Below, one piece after another: positions 52,060 to 64,000 of a DNA stretch of 64,000 bases. How positions within the stretch are numbered: position 1 is the first letter of the stretch; every line of letters begins with the position of its first letter. The position numbers and the translations under genes were made by a program. Below the pieces are notes generated by a model. The model made no database searches. It saw only the letters and a list, made by a program, of their open reading frames with translations, and had not been told where the DNA came from. Source of the stretch: Pleodorina starrii (taxonomy: Eukaryota > Chlorophyta > Chlorophyceae > Chlamydomonadales > Volvocaceae); NCBI GenBank assembly GCA_030267565.1, contig BRXU01000037.1, forward strand, positions 248,001 to 312,000, read 5' to 3'.

Positions 52060-55000
52060 GCTTTGGCAGAGCTGCAAAAGCGCTTCAGTGCTGATGCGGC
52101 TCCTCCCGATGAAGCCACTATGAAGTGGTACCTTCGCGACCGATATTTTGATGTGGAGGAGGCGGAGCAGAAGCTGCGCAGTATGCTGAAATGGCGTCAA
52201 ACCTTCCAGTAAGTACTGAAACATCTGTGCAGTTTGCGCTTTGGAATCAGCGTTACCATCTGGACATGTTATCCGAACTGGGACCATGCTCGGTTCACCG
52301 ACCGGGGGCTCATCCACGTGGGGTACTGTGTACCGGGGGACTGGGTTTGGAGTTCCGGCTCGGATGTGGTCTGATGGGCGGGTGGCAAGCACGGGAAGCA
52401 AGTGGCCCGAGCGGGAGGGAGCGTGTGTGCGTGAAGCGGAGAGAGGCGCGGTCAGTCGGTCGGTCGGTGGGGTCCGCCACTGCCCACACGCCCGCCCGGG
52501 AAGGGGAGGTACGGGAAGGGCAGTCGGCAAGGGCACTGGGCCTCCCCGGGGTCCGTCAATCCTGTACCACGGCGGGTTGTTCCGTCGCTCCATTGCCCCG
52601 TCGCTCCGCTGGGCTTGCGCAACTTGGGCTCTACAGCGGTAACCCCCTTCCCGGCGGGTGCCACCTCAACCTGTCTCGACGACGACGCCTCAACGCGCGA
52701 CTGCCGTCACCCGTCACGGTGTCAGGGGCGCGTCGCGTTGAGGAGGCGCGATTTGGGTCGCCGTGGGGTCGATGGGGTCCGCTGCACCGCAGCCGCGAGG
52801 GTTGCGGCCGGAGATTGAGCGGCCGGTTGGGCGCCGGTCCGTGCGCCCGGTCCGTGCGGCCCCAGTCCATATGCGTAGCGGACGGGTGGCTGCGACTGCG
52901 GGCGATGGATTTGCGATGAAAGGAGGGAAGGGAAGGGAAGCGCGAGCGGAGGACAAGATGAGGGCCCCACACGGGGGTAGGCAGGGGTAGGCAGGGGTAG
53001 GCAGGGGTAGGCAGGGGTAGGCCGCGAGCGGGCGCTTTTCAGCCCGCACGCTCCGCTGCCCAGGCGGCCACAACTCACGTGGCACCCTGCCCCAGGCTCG
53101 CAGCGCCCTCTCTCTCTCATTCTCCTTTAGGACAACCATATTTCGAACCTTCGTTAATGGTCATGTGACCCTGCGCCGGGCGCCCGCCCTCTTTTCCCCA
53201 GATGAGAAGACGCCCCCGGCCCCGCCTCCCTCCTCTACCCCAGTGTCTCAATGTCATATAAAGGAGCATTTAACTCCCTGACCCCCCTCTACCCCTCGCA
53301 TTGCACTTACATACAACCCTCCTCCTCCCCGCCCCCGCCACCGGACCCAAATGGCTCCCGCCCCCACTCGTAGGCCGCAATCCACGACGCCTCAAATGAT
53401 CGCGGCCGAGATGGCGAGCGGCAAGGCGTACGTGCACAACTGCACGGATAAGTACGGCAGGCCCGCGATCGTCATCCGTACAAAGCTGCACGTGACGGGT
53501 GAGTGGCGGGCGCGCGTGTCACGTCCGGTCGCAACGCTTCACAGCCCGGCTGGGCCGGTATGGATTTTAGGGTTTTAGGGCGGGTGACGTGCCGGTTGAG
53601 CAGCGGGGAGGGCTTTTGAATGATTTTGGGTTGAGCGGGGTGGGGGGCGGCTGGCGGACCGGCCCTTGGGCTGGGGGGCTGGGGAGGAGAAAGTGGGCGG
53701 CAAGGTGCGTGGCAGGGGGTGATCCCGTAACGGTGGCTGGGTGGGATGGGTGAGTGGGTGGGTGGATGGATGGCCAGGAGGCGTTGCGGAGCGGCGCTCT
53801 GCGTCCGGATGTGTGCGAGGTAGGACGGTTCCGGCGGGGTTGGGAACGGCGGGGGGGCGGGCATTGGGCAGGGGGCCGCGGCTGGAGGGACCACCCTCAA
53901 TGCATCCCATGTCCCCATCCCACCCCACCCCTTCCAGGCCAGTTCCCCATCAACGACAGCAAGCGTCTCGCCGCCTACCTCATCGACTCGGCCATCTCCC
54001 GCATCCCGCCGGGCGGCGAGCAGATCGTGGGCATATTCGACCTGCGCGGCTTCACGTTTGCGCAGAACGCGGACTTCCAGTTCGCGGCGTTTATGGTGGG
54101 TGGGTGGGTGGGAGCGGGTGGGTGGGTGTGAGTGGGTGGGTGGGTGTGAGTGGGTGGGTGAGTGCGCCGATAAAATGGGTGGGTGGGTGTGAGTGGGTGA
54201 GTGTGTGGGTGTAGTAGGTGGGTGGTCGGGTGAGTGGTGAAAAGGAGATCGCGGAGGTGATTGCGAAAGCCGGGTGCCTGGCTGGCTTGGATGGCAGCTT
54301 CGTGTCACAGGAACGGACCGATCGTGGCAGACGAACGGGCTTACCTTAACGGATCCCCGGAGCGCCTCGGCCGCCTGCCGCACCCAGCGCTGTATGTGCA
54401 TGTGAGCGTGCGTGTGTGTGCGGGGGATGGGGGGGATAAAGGAAGGAAGAACCAGCTGAGGTGTGTGAAGGCGGTGAACAGGAGCGGGGCACTGGGATCA
54501 CCAGGGCGGGGGAGAGGGAGAGGGTGGGCTGGGCTGGGTTCCGCGCACGTGTCACGTCATGTCATGTCGGGGACATTTCGTGTGCGCGTCGGCGCTCGGT
54601 AGGCCGCTGCCAGCTCAACACCCACGCCGCTGCTCCCACACCCATGCCGCCTGTGGTTTGTGACGTCGCTGTGGCCCGTCTTGCCAACCCCTGCCAACTC
54701 GGATGGTGGTGCTTAACCCTCTTACCGGACTAGAGGTTTTTCCGTCTCCGCTGCGGTATCTTCTTTTTACCCTCCCCCATACGTGGAAACCCCACCCCAC
54801 CCCGCCTGGTCTGGGCTTGCTTGCGTCGCCTCTATCCCATCGCTGCGTTTTCCTTTCTCAGACCCCGGCCCTCTCGTCCTCCCCCTCCCCCCTCTTTCCC
54901 GCAGATCGAGGCCTTTTTCGAGTTCTATCCCCGGCGTGTGGGCCAGGTTCTGTTCGTGGATGCCCCCTGGGTGTTCTTCCCCGCCTGGGAGGTCATCAAG

Positions 55001-55693
55001 CCGCTCATGAGGAAGTACGCGTCGCTGGTGAGGAGCTGGGGGGGCGGGGCTGGGGTGGGTGGGGGGTGCTGGGGAGGCAGGCTGTAGGGAGAGGGGGAGG
55101 GTGGGGGGGTGAGGGGAGGCAGCCCGTCGAGGGAGGGGGAGGTGGAGGAAGGGGAAAGGCGGGGCGGAAAGGATGGGAGGGAGGGAGAAGGAGACGGGTG
55201 TTCAGGGGGGGTGAAAGGGAAGGGAGAAAAGGAGGGGAGGAAAGGGAAAGGGCCTTGAACGGGATGGGAGGGAGAGTGAGGTGGATACGGTAAGAGGCGA
55301 GGCGGCAGTAGCCGGAAGCGACGTCGGACAGGGTCGTTGGCTTCAGTGGCAAATGGCCCGGGGAGAAGTGTACGTTGCATCACAGTGCTTGCGGTCCAGG
55401 CGCATCCAGCCTACGGTAGTACAGGCTAGGGCAGACACCAACTCGGGCCGGCATCCGTTGCCCCCCCTCCAACCGCGTTTCCGGTCCCTCGGTCCCGCCC
55501 CCGCAGTCAACCAACTCACCGTCCTTCGCACCCCTCACCGCCCTTCGCACCCCTCACCGCCCGTCAACCCCCTTCTCGGCCCCGCCCCGGCCGGCCCCGC
55601 CCCTTTCCGGCCCCTCAGGTCCGCTTCCTCAGCGTGTCGGAACTGCGCTCCGAGTTCTTCACATCAGAGACCCTGCCGCCCGACTTCAAGTAG
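52060..55693 (+). CDS. Sec14-like CRAL-TRIO lipid-transfer protein, 5' end open
   Basis: Five phased exons: 52060-52208, 53374-53498, 53938-54095, 54905-55027 and 55619-55693 (TAG), together 210 codons. Exon 1 is the CRAL-TRIO N-terminal helix bundle (ELQKRFSADAAPPDEATMKW, YFDVEEAEQKLRSMLKWR). The lipid-binding domain follows: KYGRPAIVIRTKLHV, GGEQIVGIFDLRGFTFAQNA, FFEFYPRRVGQVLFVDAPWV and WEVIKPLMRKYASLVRF. Sec14-type proteins bind phosphatidylinositol, phosphatidylcholine or other hydrophobic ligands and help control lipid signalling at membranes. The protein looks short and ends soon after the fold. The true start is not resolved: frame 1 stays open back to an ATG at 51928, or a separate first exon lies upstream. 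Introns 2-4 are strongly G-rich on the coding strand. Confidence 0.85.
52976..53022. repeat. GGGTAGGCAG 10-bp tandem repeat, about five copies
   Basis: Short tandem array within the first intron of the Sec14-like gene. Confidence 0.85.
54096..54235. repeat. (GGGT)n-rich intron segment
   Basis: Runs of GGGT separated by GTGAG immediately follow the donor of exon 3 of the Sec14-like gene. Many G-triplets are closely spaced on the coding strand. Confidence 0.85.
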
Positions 55694-56023
55694 ACGTGGA
55701 GAGGGGGAGGGCACGGGGCCGCGATCAGGCGACAGCGGGAATGAGGCGGCGCAGGCGGGAGCCGGCTGGGGCAGCAACGCCGGCGGTAAAGGCAGGCGTC
55801 AGGCGGAGACATACGAAGTAGAGAGGGGGCCCGCGCTGCTGCCTTGGGACCCCGAAGTCGGTTGGTCGGCTCGGCTCGGCTGCCGGAGCGGTCCGCTGTC
55901 GCCGCGGCCGGCGGCGGCGATGCGTCTTCGTCTTCGTGTTGGCGCATCGCTCCCTCGTGGTCGCGTGCGGTAATGGTGGATGGACCGGTTGGTGGCTGGC
56001 TGCCTTGCGCTGCGCTGCAGTGC

Positions 56024-56086
56024 GTGGGGGAGAGGTGCGTGGGGGAGAGGTGCGTGGGGGAGAGGTGCGTGGGGGAGCGGTGGCGA
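56024..56086. repeat. 15-bp tandem repeat, four copies
   Basis: Unit TGCGTGGGGGAGAGG, repeated four times with one change in the last copy. Confidence 0.85.
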
Positions 56087-56604
56087 GGTTGCGGATGCGC
56101 ACACGGGGGCGCCGCGCCGGAGGGTAATAAAGACGAGACGTCGCCCGGGAGGGAGGGAAGGATGGAAGGGGGCCTTCGGGGGCCCCGCCCACCCCCTCCC
56201 TCCCCTCCGTGAGCTTGCAGAGCCCAGCGGTGTCGCTCCGCTGGTGGGCCCCCTGAGCTTACACGGCCTGAGCTTACACCGTCCCACTGCAGCATTGGGA
56301 GTGCGAGAGAAAGAAGAGAGAGGAAGAAGAGAGAGAGAGCGCTTTCACCTCCACCTCCCGATTCGAGGGAGGGGAAGGATGAGGTGGAGGGGCTTGCAGG
56401 GGGTTAGGAACACGCCGCACGGGACTACCGTTGAGAGAGGAAGCACACGGTACGGTACCGGCCGATCGCTGGGTGTCGGTCCTGTTACTGTGCTGGGTGT
56501 CTGGTGCCACCGAGGGTCTTGATGGTGGGGTTTACACTGCGCGCCGGTTAACATATGAAGATATGATTCACGGGGACGACGACGGGCTGCGCTGCTGATT
56601 GTTG

Positions 56605-56640
56605 TGTGTGTGTTGTGTGTGTGTGTGTGTGTGTATGTGT
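56605..56640. repeat. (GT)n microsatellite
   Basis: TGTGTGTGTTGTGTGTGTGT-type run. Confidence 0.85.
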
Positions 56641-59600
56641 ATGGGGGAGCGGTGAAAGTAGGATGATGCCAGCAGCAGCAGTGGAACGGGGAGGGGTTTG
56701 CGGCAGGGCCCCGCTCGCCGGCCGTCAGGCCATCTGCAGCCCAACAGTGCGGCTGTGGCTGAGGCTGCCCCTCGGGTGATCCTCGTTGGGACCGGCGGAG
56801 GGAGGCTCGGTGCTCATGTATGTATGTACTGTATGTACGTGGGGGGTGGGTGGGCGGGCTGCGGTGCTAACTCGGAGTTGCGCCACTTATCGCAGGGCTT
56901 ATTTGTGGCCAGGCTCTCCCCTGGGAAGAATGCTTGTCCTGGTGCCTTTTGTCCTTGTCCGCATGTCTCTCTGTGTGTCAACCTGTGCGTTCATCCAAAA
57001 CTTATTAACCGGAATATTATTATGATTATTGTTATTGCCGAGGTAGGGAGGTGGCGCCGCTGGTGGCCGGGGGGCCGGCCTGCGTGGGGGGGGTCTGTCG
57101 GCGGCCCTTCCATGCGCGATGTACGGCGGAACGTACCTTCTTTGTTTGTGCTTCTGCTTTGTTCCTTCCTTCTATATGCGCTGCCGATGGCCGCCGGATG
57201 ACGCATGCGCTCGGCCGCGTTCGGCGACCTTGCTAGCTTGTTTGCTACAGAACTCACTCGTCGGGCTGGCTGGCTGCCTGGCTGGCTGGCTAAGGAGCAT
57301 CGGGCGCAGCGCAGCGGAGCGTGAATCACCTGCCGGCCTTGCCGTCTGGCTGGAGGGCTGGCGGGGCGCGTGACTGGTAGATGGGCGTCCACTTAATAGT
57401 GGTTATGTGGCTGGCTGGCTGGCTGGTGGTTCGGAAGCCGACAAGACACAGGCAGGAGCTGCAGACCGATCCGTGGGTCGGTCGGCAGTGGCCCGAGGGC
57501 CGGCAGGCCTGCATCGTTGCAACAATGTGGGCCGCAGTGGGCTCCAGAACCTCGTAAGGGAAGAGCCAGCGGGCCAGCGAAAGGGCTAGGAGGGCTGCGT
57601 GTTTACCTGTATGGTGCGAGTATGCACTCGTCTGGAGCAACAGGCCCTGTCAGAGACCGGTCCGCGTGGTGATGGAAAGAGGACTGGGAAAGCTGGGGGC
57701 GTTTTTGGACATGTTCGCACGCGTTCTCGCTGCTACTAGAGAGCGCAGCTGGGGGAGTAACGAAGCGCGTGGGTAGCAGCGGACATTCCGAGACGTCGGG
57801 ATGTAAGGTCCGGGCGTGCTTGTAGGGAAGGCTAGGGTGAGTACCGGTAGATGGGTGGTGAGGGCCGACGGCTGCAGCGCGATTTGCGCGGGTCTGGCAG
57901 CGACTTGATGGGCCTCCTACGGGCACGTGTTACCGCTCCAATGCCCAGTGGCAGCGGGCAGTTCGGGGTTCATGTTCGCAGGTGGGAGTCCACAGATTCC
58001 TGACGCTTGCCCTGGCTTGCCTCCCGAATCCCATGCAGCAAATGGAAGAGCCTACCCCCGAGCGCCCCAAGGAGGCCTGCCTCCGAAACCAACATCGACG
58101 GACCAGCGAAAAACTCATCCTCATCCAAAGGATCCAGCGGCCGTTTACACACCAGCTGGTTCTGGCTAACCGCAAGAAGCCGCAGGCGGTGTACATCTGC
58201 TCGGGTACAGGCATGGGCTGCCCCCCTCCCTTACTGTAATGAAGACCCGCTCCGCAGTTGCACGCACGCACAACATCATCCATTTCCCTGGCCACTCAAC
58301 CTCGCAACCCCAACTTTTACACCTGCGTCAGGGGGGGGGGGGTAAGAAAATTAGTTTCAAACCCCATGCTAAAAATGTTGGCCGACCACCCCCAGACCCC
58401 CCCACCCCTGCCGTACGGTACGACGCTGCACGGCTGTCATACAAAACGCTTGTTTTTTCGCAAACCGCCATCGCAACTAACGAAATCCTATCATTTCGGT
58501 CATGAATATATAAGATTGTACACGGATGCAAGTAATGAGTGCCGAACGGAAGCCGTAATGCCCATGTTTGTCCATTTCCCAACAAACAACCAAACCGCCT
58601 TACAACATTCCAGCTTCACAATATATTGTCTCAACGTATTAAATACAATCCACTCGACAGCTGTTATTTAAGAGAAGCGCTGCCGCTCAGGCCGGGCCCT
58701 GTCCACGTTACGATGCGACGTTCCAGCCGCCGCGTTACGCACCACCACTCGCCCCCAAAGTACCCTCGTCCTTGTTCCTGGCTTTTTCTTTATTGGAGAC
58801 GATGTTGGTTTGTCGTTATCGACCATACACGTCACTTGACATGAGTATGTAAAGAGGACCGGCTACACCCAGTACGCTATAGTGTCTCTGATAAGCGGAA
58901 ACGATAGATATTACAATAAGGAATTGCTTTGTGAAGTTAGTTTTACAATCTAGGCGTTGTTGAATTAGTTGGAAAGGGTAAGGAAGAAAGTCTCCGAGAC
59001 CCAGACCCCCCCCTCCCCCCTTGCCGTACGATCAACTTTGGCAGGCTATAACTTTTCCTACCCAGGTCCAAATTCATTTTTAAAAGCATTTTTGGACTCC
59101 TTATGCAAAGATCTTTCGAATTTTGAGCATGGGGTGTCTTTACTTCTTTCCTACCCCCCCTGCCTGCGTAGCACCCGAGACGGTCGCCATAACTCGGCGA
59201 AGTGGCGATGAAACCTAGCCGCTCCGCACAACGCGTTCAATTGGACACATGGAAGCATGTTGAACCAAGGCGGTGTGGCCGTGTGGGGAGGACGGGAGGT
59301 AGGGACGGGGAGTCGGAAACCCCACTTCACCCGTAAGCGCTTTGTGTGGGCACGCATAGTCGAGGGTGGCGACAGGCAATCAAGGGATAGGCACATGCTA
59401 CACCCGCATGCGGCGGGCAAAGGCGGCAAGCGGTAGGCGCATCTTGTGTTCGCACAGCGGGTTGGTAAGGGCGAATTGTTGCGTGTTCAAGAGCGGTCGG
59501 TCCTTCGCCGCGGTGCACGAGGTGAACCGCTGGAGAATATCTTGCCATCATGCATCCCGTCCACCTGGGGCTTTAAGCACGCCCAATGGCGAGGGCAGAA

Positions 59601-60102
59601 CCCCCAGTGGAAAAAGCCCGCGATAACGTCGCCGGGAAACGCAGCCGGGCTTTCCACGGAACGAAGCGGGATCCCAGAATCAATAGAGAGCTGAAATGAG
59701 CAGGAGTACAATAGGCGTAGCCTGGTTTGGCCGGTTTGGGCGGTTAAAGTTTAGTGGTGTGGCTTTGCACGTTCGCAGCCAGAACCATATTGCCAGGCAC
59801 ATTCAAATCCAGGTCATTCATTACGAGACTGATGGCTGTGCCGCACTGGATTTACTTCTGCGCGCTGGACTCGTTGCTCGTACTCCTGGCACGAGGGTCA
59901 AATCAACAACAGTTGAAACTTTCTGCATATGCAGCAGGAAAGTCCTCATATCCAATTTTTTATTAACTCTTTAACGTATTGATCAGTTTCGGCGCGAAGT
60001 TGCAGCCTCGGCGCGCTGCAGACAGGCAACTCGCGCCTCCGCGGCTGCCAAGCAGTTTCTTATTCCTTTTGACATCTGCATTCCACATAGCTGCCCCAGA
60101 AC

Positions 60103-63100
60103 ATGGCGAATTATTCAGAGGATTCCGCAAGCTCGCTGGATGACTCCGACGACCTTGACGACATCCCGCTTTCTATGGCGCCGAACGGCCGATACGAACA
60201 CGATGAGCCGCCCATGACGTCTAGAGGGCCTCCAATGGGGTTTTCGCGCCCAGGGCCCGGCTTCCACCTGAAGCTGCCAACGCCGAAGCCTCAGGAGGAG
60301 CTGGTCTCGCCCGGCCCGGACGGCCTGCAGGCCATGCGCTCCGAGCCCGTGTACCTCCCGGAAACGGCACGCGTGCGGCCGCAGCCCGGGCTCTCGCTTT
60401 CCATGGGGCCCCCCCGCGGCGCCTCGTCGTCCTACAACGGCGCCGCGGACGAGTCGGGGCCCTTGCTCGCCCGGCGCGGCCCTCTCAAACCCCCCATGCT
60501 CAGCCTCGTCAATCCTGCCTCCGCCTCGCCGGTGCCCAGCGTCGCGCCCACACCGGGGGTCAACGAGGCGGGCGAGCCGCTGCTGCGCGCCCACGCCTGG
60601 CCGCCGCCCCGCCAGCAGCCCCTGCGCGTGGATCTCGTCTCCTCAGCGTTCGTGCTCCAAGACTGCGGCGGCGGCAGAGCCGCCGCCGCCGCCGCCGGAG
60701 GCGGCGGTGGCGGTGGCGGGGCGTCCACCAGCGAGCGCATCGTGCAGCGCTGCTGCAGCCAGCTGGGCATCTCGGCGAGCGAACTGGAGTTCTTCGAGCT
60801 GCGTCCGCTGGAAGAGGGCGTCATACCGGAGAGCTGCGGCCGGTTGGGCGTCATGATACGCGGATCCGGTGAGCAAACGAGCAATACGAGCGAATGATGA
60901 AGTGACAGCAGCGCGTCTTCTGACTAGGAGAGCAGAGACAGAGCTGTATTACGCGCCGCGGGCGCAGCAGCGCGGCGGGGGCAGCGCGGCGGGGCCAGCC
61001 CCGTCATCATCCCTGAGTTGCCGGGCTTCCAGAGAGGCCAACCGTCCTTCCCAGGACAGGACAACTCGAGAGGGGGGGAAGCGCAGACACCGACTGCCCG
61101 TCCGCCTCTGCTGTACCCAACCGTCCCGCCATTTCCAACTACCGGTATCCAACTACACGCTGACCGCTTTCCTGCCTCTCAATTCCCCTTGCCTCGCCTC
61201 GCCTGCCGCCGCCCGCCTTGCCTCGCCTCGCCTGCTTCCCGCCCTCCCTTCCCTCCCTCGCCACGCAGCGTTTTCCTTGTCGGCGTTGGAAGACCTTTTG
61301 GCGAGAAGTAAACGAGGTACGAGGTACCGTGCGCGTGTGTGTATGTTAGTATGTTTGTGTGGGGCGGGAGGGGGAGGATTGGCGAGTGGCGGCACCCCAG
61401 CCCTGGCATGTCCGTGGGGGCCCGCGCATATTGAGGTGGTGGCTGCCCTGGGTGCCTTCCCCCGCCTGGGTAGCGGCTTTTGAGCAGGGCGCACGTCCGG
61501 TGCAGTGTATGCTCCAGTGTATGTCGTAAGCCGATGTCCGCTGCCGACCGCTTTCCTCTCCTCTCGTGTCCCCTTGTGCGTGTCCCCTTGTGCGTGTCTG
61601 CAGACGGGCAGCTGGCTACGATGCTCGAGGGGGCGCTTCGGGACTCGTCGCAACACGCGGCGGAGGCCAAGCAGCACGCCGAAAAGCTGGCCAAGCAGGT
61701 CTGGTGGGGTGGGGTGGGGGATGCGGCATACAGCGCTGCTGCAGCGAGAGGGCGGCCGGGCGGGGGAGGGCCATGGGTGGCCCCGCGCGCGGGTGGATTG
61801 TGTGCCGGGGAGTTTGTGTGCAATTGAGGGTGCGTATCCTGCGGAGCTTATCGTGTGAGGCAAGAGGCAAAGATCATGTGAGGGGCAACAGCAAGCCAAG
61901 GGAGCGGCGCCGCCTGTGTTGCAGCTGTGCTCGACCCGATGAGAACGTGGCCAGGCAGTGCGATCAGGGTGTGCCTCGCGAGCCAGCGAGCGAGCGGGGG
62001 CGGATGGGCGGGGGCGGATGCGTTTCTCTGCTGGCATGTGGTTGCTGCTGCGGGAGTGTGGACATGTCGTATGGGACCGGGGAAGTGGGTTTGTGCGTGC
62101 CACCCATCAAGAACCCCCTTCGCCGCCGCCCTTGCTGTCTCCCTTACTCATCCCCACCGGTTTGTCGGTTGACGGTTTGTCTGTTGACGGTTTTGGTGTG
62201 TGCAGAACGAGGAGCTGGCGGTCCTGCGGGAACGGCTGCGGGGGCTGGAGGCGTCCAACCAGCACCTCAGGTGGGCGGTTTCGGAGGGTGGGTGGGCGGG
62301 TGGGTGCGGCTGCTGACATTTCCACCTGCACAGTTGAGAACCTGGCGGGGGTACCGTCAAAGGAAATTACCGCAGCGGAGACGGAGACGGCGGGGGGCGG
62401 GGGGGAGGTCCATGCAGCCCCTGCAAGGCGGAGCTAAGCGATGACCAGCCGGAACCCAGGGGGCGACCCCAGAGATGACCCTACCTACCTACCTACCTAC
62501 CTACTTCCATACCTACCTACCTACTTCCATACCTACCTACCTACTTCCATACCGAACGCACCCCTTAACCTCACCGTGTAGCCTCGCCACCGCGCGGCGG
62601 GGTCGGTCGGTCGGAGGGGTTTGAGATTGCATGGCGTAACACCCTAGGTACTGGTGGCCGCAACCAGCCCCACAGAAAGCCGTGGAGGCCGGAGGGGTGC
62701 TGGCCTGTGGGTGGGGCCTGTGGGTGGGGGCCCCAGGTTGGGATGGCCATGTGGCTGATGCTCGCGCCTGGAGAAATGGAGCGACCGCCAGCAGCGGCAA
62801 TGCGCACAAAAGGTTCGCACCGCCGCTTGGTCCCCCACTGTGTGACGGAGGCGCCGTGCGGGTGCCGGTCCCCACCCCCCCGCCCCCGACGGTCCGCACT
62901 GCCAACCAACAACCGACCGACTGACCCGGTGACCGCCAACCGACTAACTGACCTACCGACCGCAGAGAGCAGCTGCAGCGCAGCGACGAGCACCGGCAGC
63001 TGCTGGGCGGCACCATCCGCACCATCAAGAAGGAGTTTGAGGACTTCAAGAGCCGCGTGGTGGTGGAGGGCTCCCTAGCACTCCCGACGGAGCAGCTGCC

Positions 63101-63353
63101 GCCGCTGCAGCAGCTCAACTTGGGGGCAGTTGCCCCGGCGGCTGCGGGGGCGGGAGGAGGTCCGGCAGCGGGCGCGGGGGGAGCGGCGGCAGCGGCGGCG
63201 TTCCAAACAGCGCCCTCGCCGTCGCCGGTGGCGTCGCCGGCGCCGCTGATGGGCTCCCCGCAGCTGCCGATGCCCGGGCCCAGCGGGGGCGACGGCGATG
63301 CAGCGGGGGCGGCGGCACCGGCTGCGCCGCGCGACGGTGCCGGGAGACGATGA
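60103..63353 (+). CDS. Unrecognised Pro-rich protein with C-terminal coiled coil
   Basis: Four exons in phase: 60103-60868 (ATG), 61604-61698, 62206-62270 and 62966-63353 (TGA), 437 residues. The N-terminus is acidic and Ser/Asp-rich (SEDSASSLDDSDDLDD), then a Pro/Gly-rich, probably disordered region. A compact segment follows at about 215-256 (IVQRCCSQLGISASELEFFE to CGRLGVMIRG), perhaps a small domain. Residues about 257-350 form heptad-like helices (MLEGALRDSSQHAAEAKQHA, NEELAVLRERLRGLEASNQH, LLGGTIRTIKKEFEDFKSRV) typical of a coiled coil. The C-terminus is Ala/Gly/Pro-rich. The layout suggests a scaffold or tether, but I do not recognise the family. The donor of exon 2 (GTCTGG) is weak. 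Confidence 0.7.
62479..62553. repeat. (CTAC)n minisatellite
   Basis: Runs of CTAC interrupted by CTTCCATAC at regular intervals, within the last intron of the coiled-coil gene. Confidence 0.85.
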
Positions 63354-64000
63354 CGGAGGGCGGGGGGCGGTTGGGGGAGGGAGCGCTTGACGGAGACGAG
63401 GGCGGAGGACGGCCGCGCTGACAACCTGCTGCAGCGGACTTCCGGCAGCAGCAGCAGCAGCAGCAGAAGGCGCCTGGTGATGCGGCTGTACTGGGAGCAG
63501 CAGCCTCTGTACCTCGGCGGCCCCCGTCACGGGGGAGTGGCGGCGGCTTCGCAGCGGAGCGGAGGGGAGCAGCAGACGGGGGGTATCGAGTGACACGGAC
63601 GCTCTGGAGAGCGCCACGGCCACGTCTTCTTGCGGCCGCGCGGAATAAAAAACGTGAACGTAACAGTGCCGGCGTGGGGCCGCTATGCCTTTTGCCGTCC
63701 ACGTTGAGCCGCCCCCCGCGGGGGGCCTGGGGCTGCTGCGGCCCAGACGCGGCGCAGATGCGTGGTCTCCCGGCTGGCTGTGAGCTAGGCTGGGTGACGA
63801 ACTTGCTCAGGCGGCTGCACTCGGCTCAGGCCAGCTGAGCCGCAGTGAGGGCTGGCTGCTTCCTGGCGGCAGCGGCGGTTGCAGAGGCGGACGCGGCGGC
63901 GGCGCGTCTGTCGGCGGCGGCGGCAAGCGGCGGTGTGGCTGACAGGCCTGCAGACGGCTCTCGCAGTCCCCTGCGGCTTCCTGCAAGGGGCGCAGACAGC
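63354..64000. other. 3' flank of coiled-coil gene, no further gene recognised
   Basis: GC-rich sequence with CAG and GCG runs. GAATAAAAAACG at about 63643 is the only A-rich spot. The frames on both strands are repeat-driven. Confidence 0.45.

Larger units (their letters stand above)
55694..60102. other. Intergenic, no gene recognised
   Basis: Holds the 3' untranslated region of the Sec14-like gene and the promoter of the next gene. Two tandem repeats lie inside and are listed separately, with a poly-G run at about 58330-58341. Two stretches beginning CCCCTGCCGTACG (58408) and CCTTGCCGTACG (59018) resemble each other and may be copies of a dispersed repeat. The reading frames seen match no family. 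Confidence 0.45.

Overview
The window reads as nuclear DNA of a green alga, most likely a volvocine or Chlamydomonas-type species. It is GC-rich, and its genes are split by many introns with GTGAGT/GTAAGT/GTACGT donors and CAG acceptors. Proteins carry long Gln/Ala/Gly runs. A large non-LTR retrotransposon has the domain set of Dualen, a family described from Chlamydomonas reinhardtii. I saw no prokaryotic operon signals. Species identity is an inference.

Layout: 1-4.3 kb holds no gene I can support. From 4.38 to 10.97 kb a minus-strand, seven-exon gene encodes an unrecognised Gln/Ala-rich, probably nuclear protein; a tRNA-derived SINE sits beside one of its splice donors. From 11.8 to 13.6 kb is a near-perfect palindrome (arms about 0.84-0.86 kb) made of two head-to-head copies of a 2OG-Fe(II)-oxygenase-like coding segment. 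From 15.4 to 17.1 kb is a 5'-truncated Dualen-type copy with a 13-bp target duplication and a 257-bp motif-array element nested in it. From 17.3 to 24.1 kb lie satellites, C-rich arrays and copies of an interspersed repeat.

From 24.8 to 36.2 kb is an apparently full-length 11.35-kb Dualen-type element on the minus strand. A 3297-codon frame encodes a signal peptide and glycosylated-ectodomain-like region, several membrane segments, a Josephin-like protease, an AP-endonuclease, reverse transcriptase and the first part of RNase H. A second frame (+1 relative) carries the rest of RNase H and a restriction-like endonuclease. The element is bounded exactly by a 675-bp direct repeat with one mismatch, which looks like a very long target-site duplication.

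From 38 to 63.4 kb lie five ordinary genes whose exon phases I could check: a BASS-type (bile acid:Na+ symporter family) carrier (minus), a VHL beta-domain protein with the hydroxyproline-pocket residues conserved in identity and spacing (plus), an auxin-efflux-carrier/PIN-LIKES transporter with an 8-bp microexon (minus), a Sec14/CRAL-TRIO lipid-transfer protein divergent from it (plus), and an unrecognised coiled-coil protein (plus). They share no evident pathway. Exon boundaries come from reading splice signals and phase, not from transcripts.
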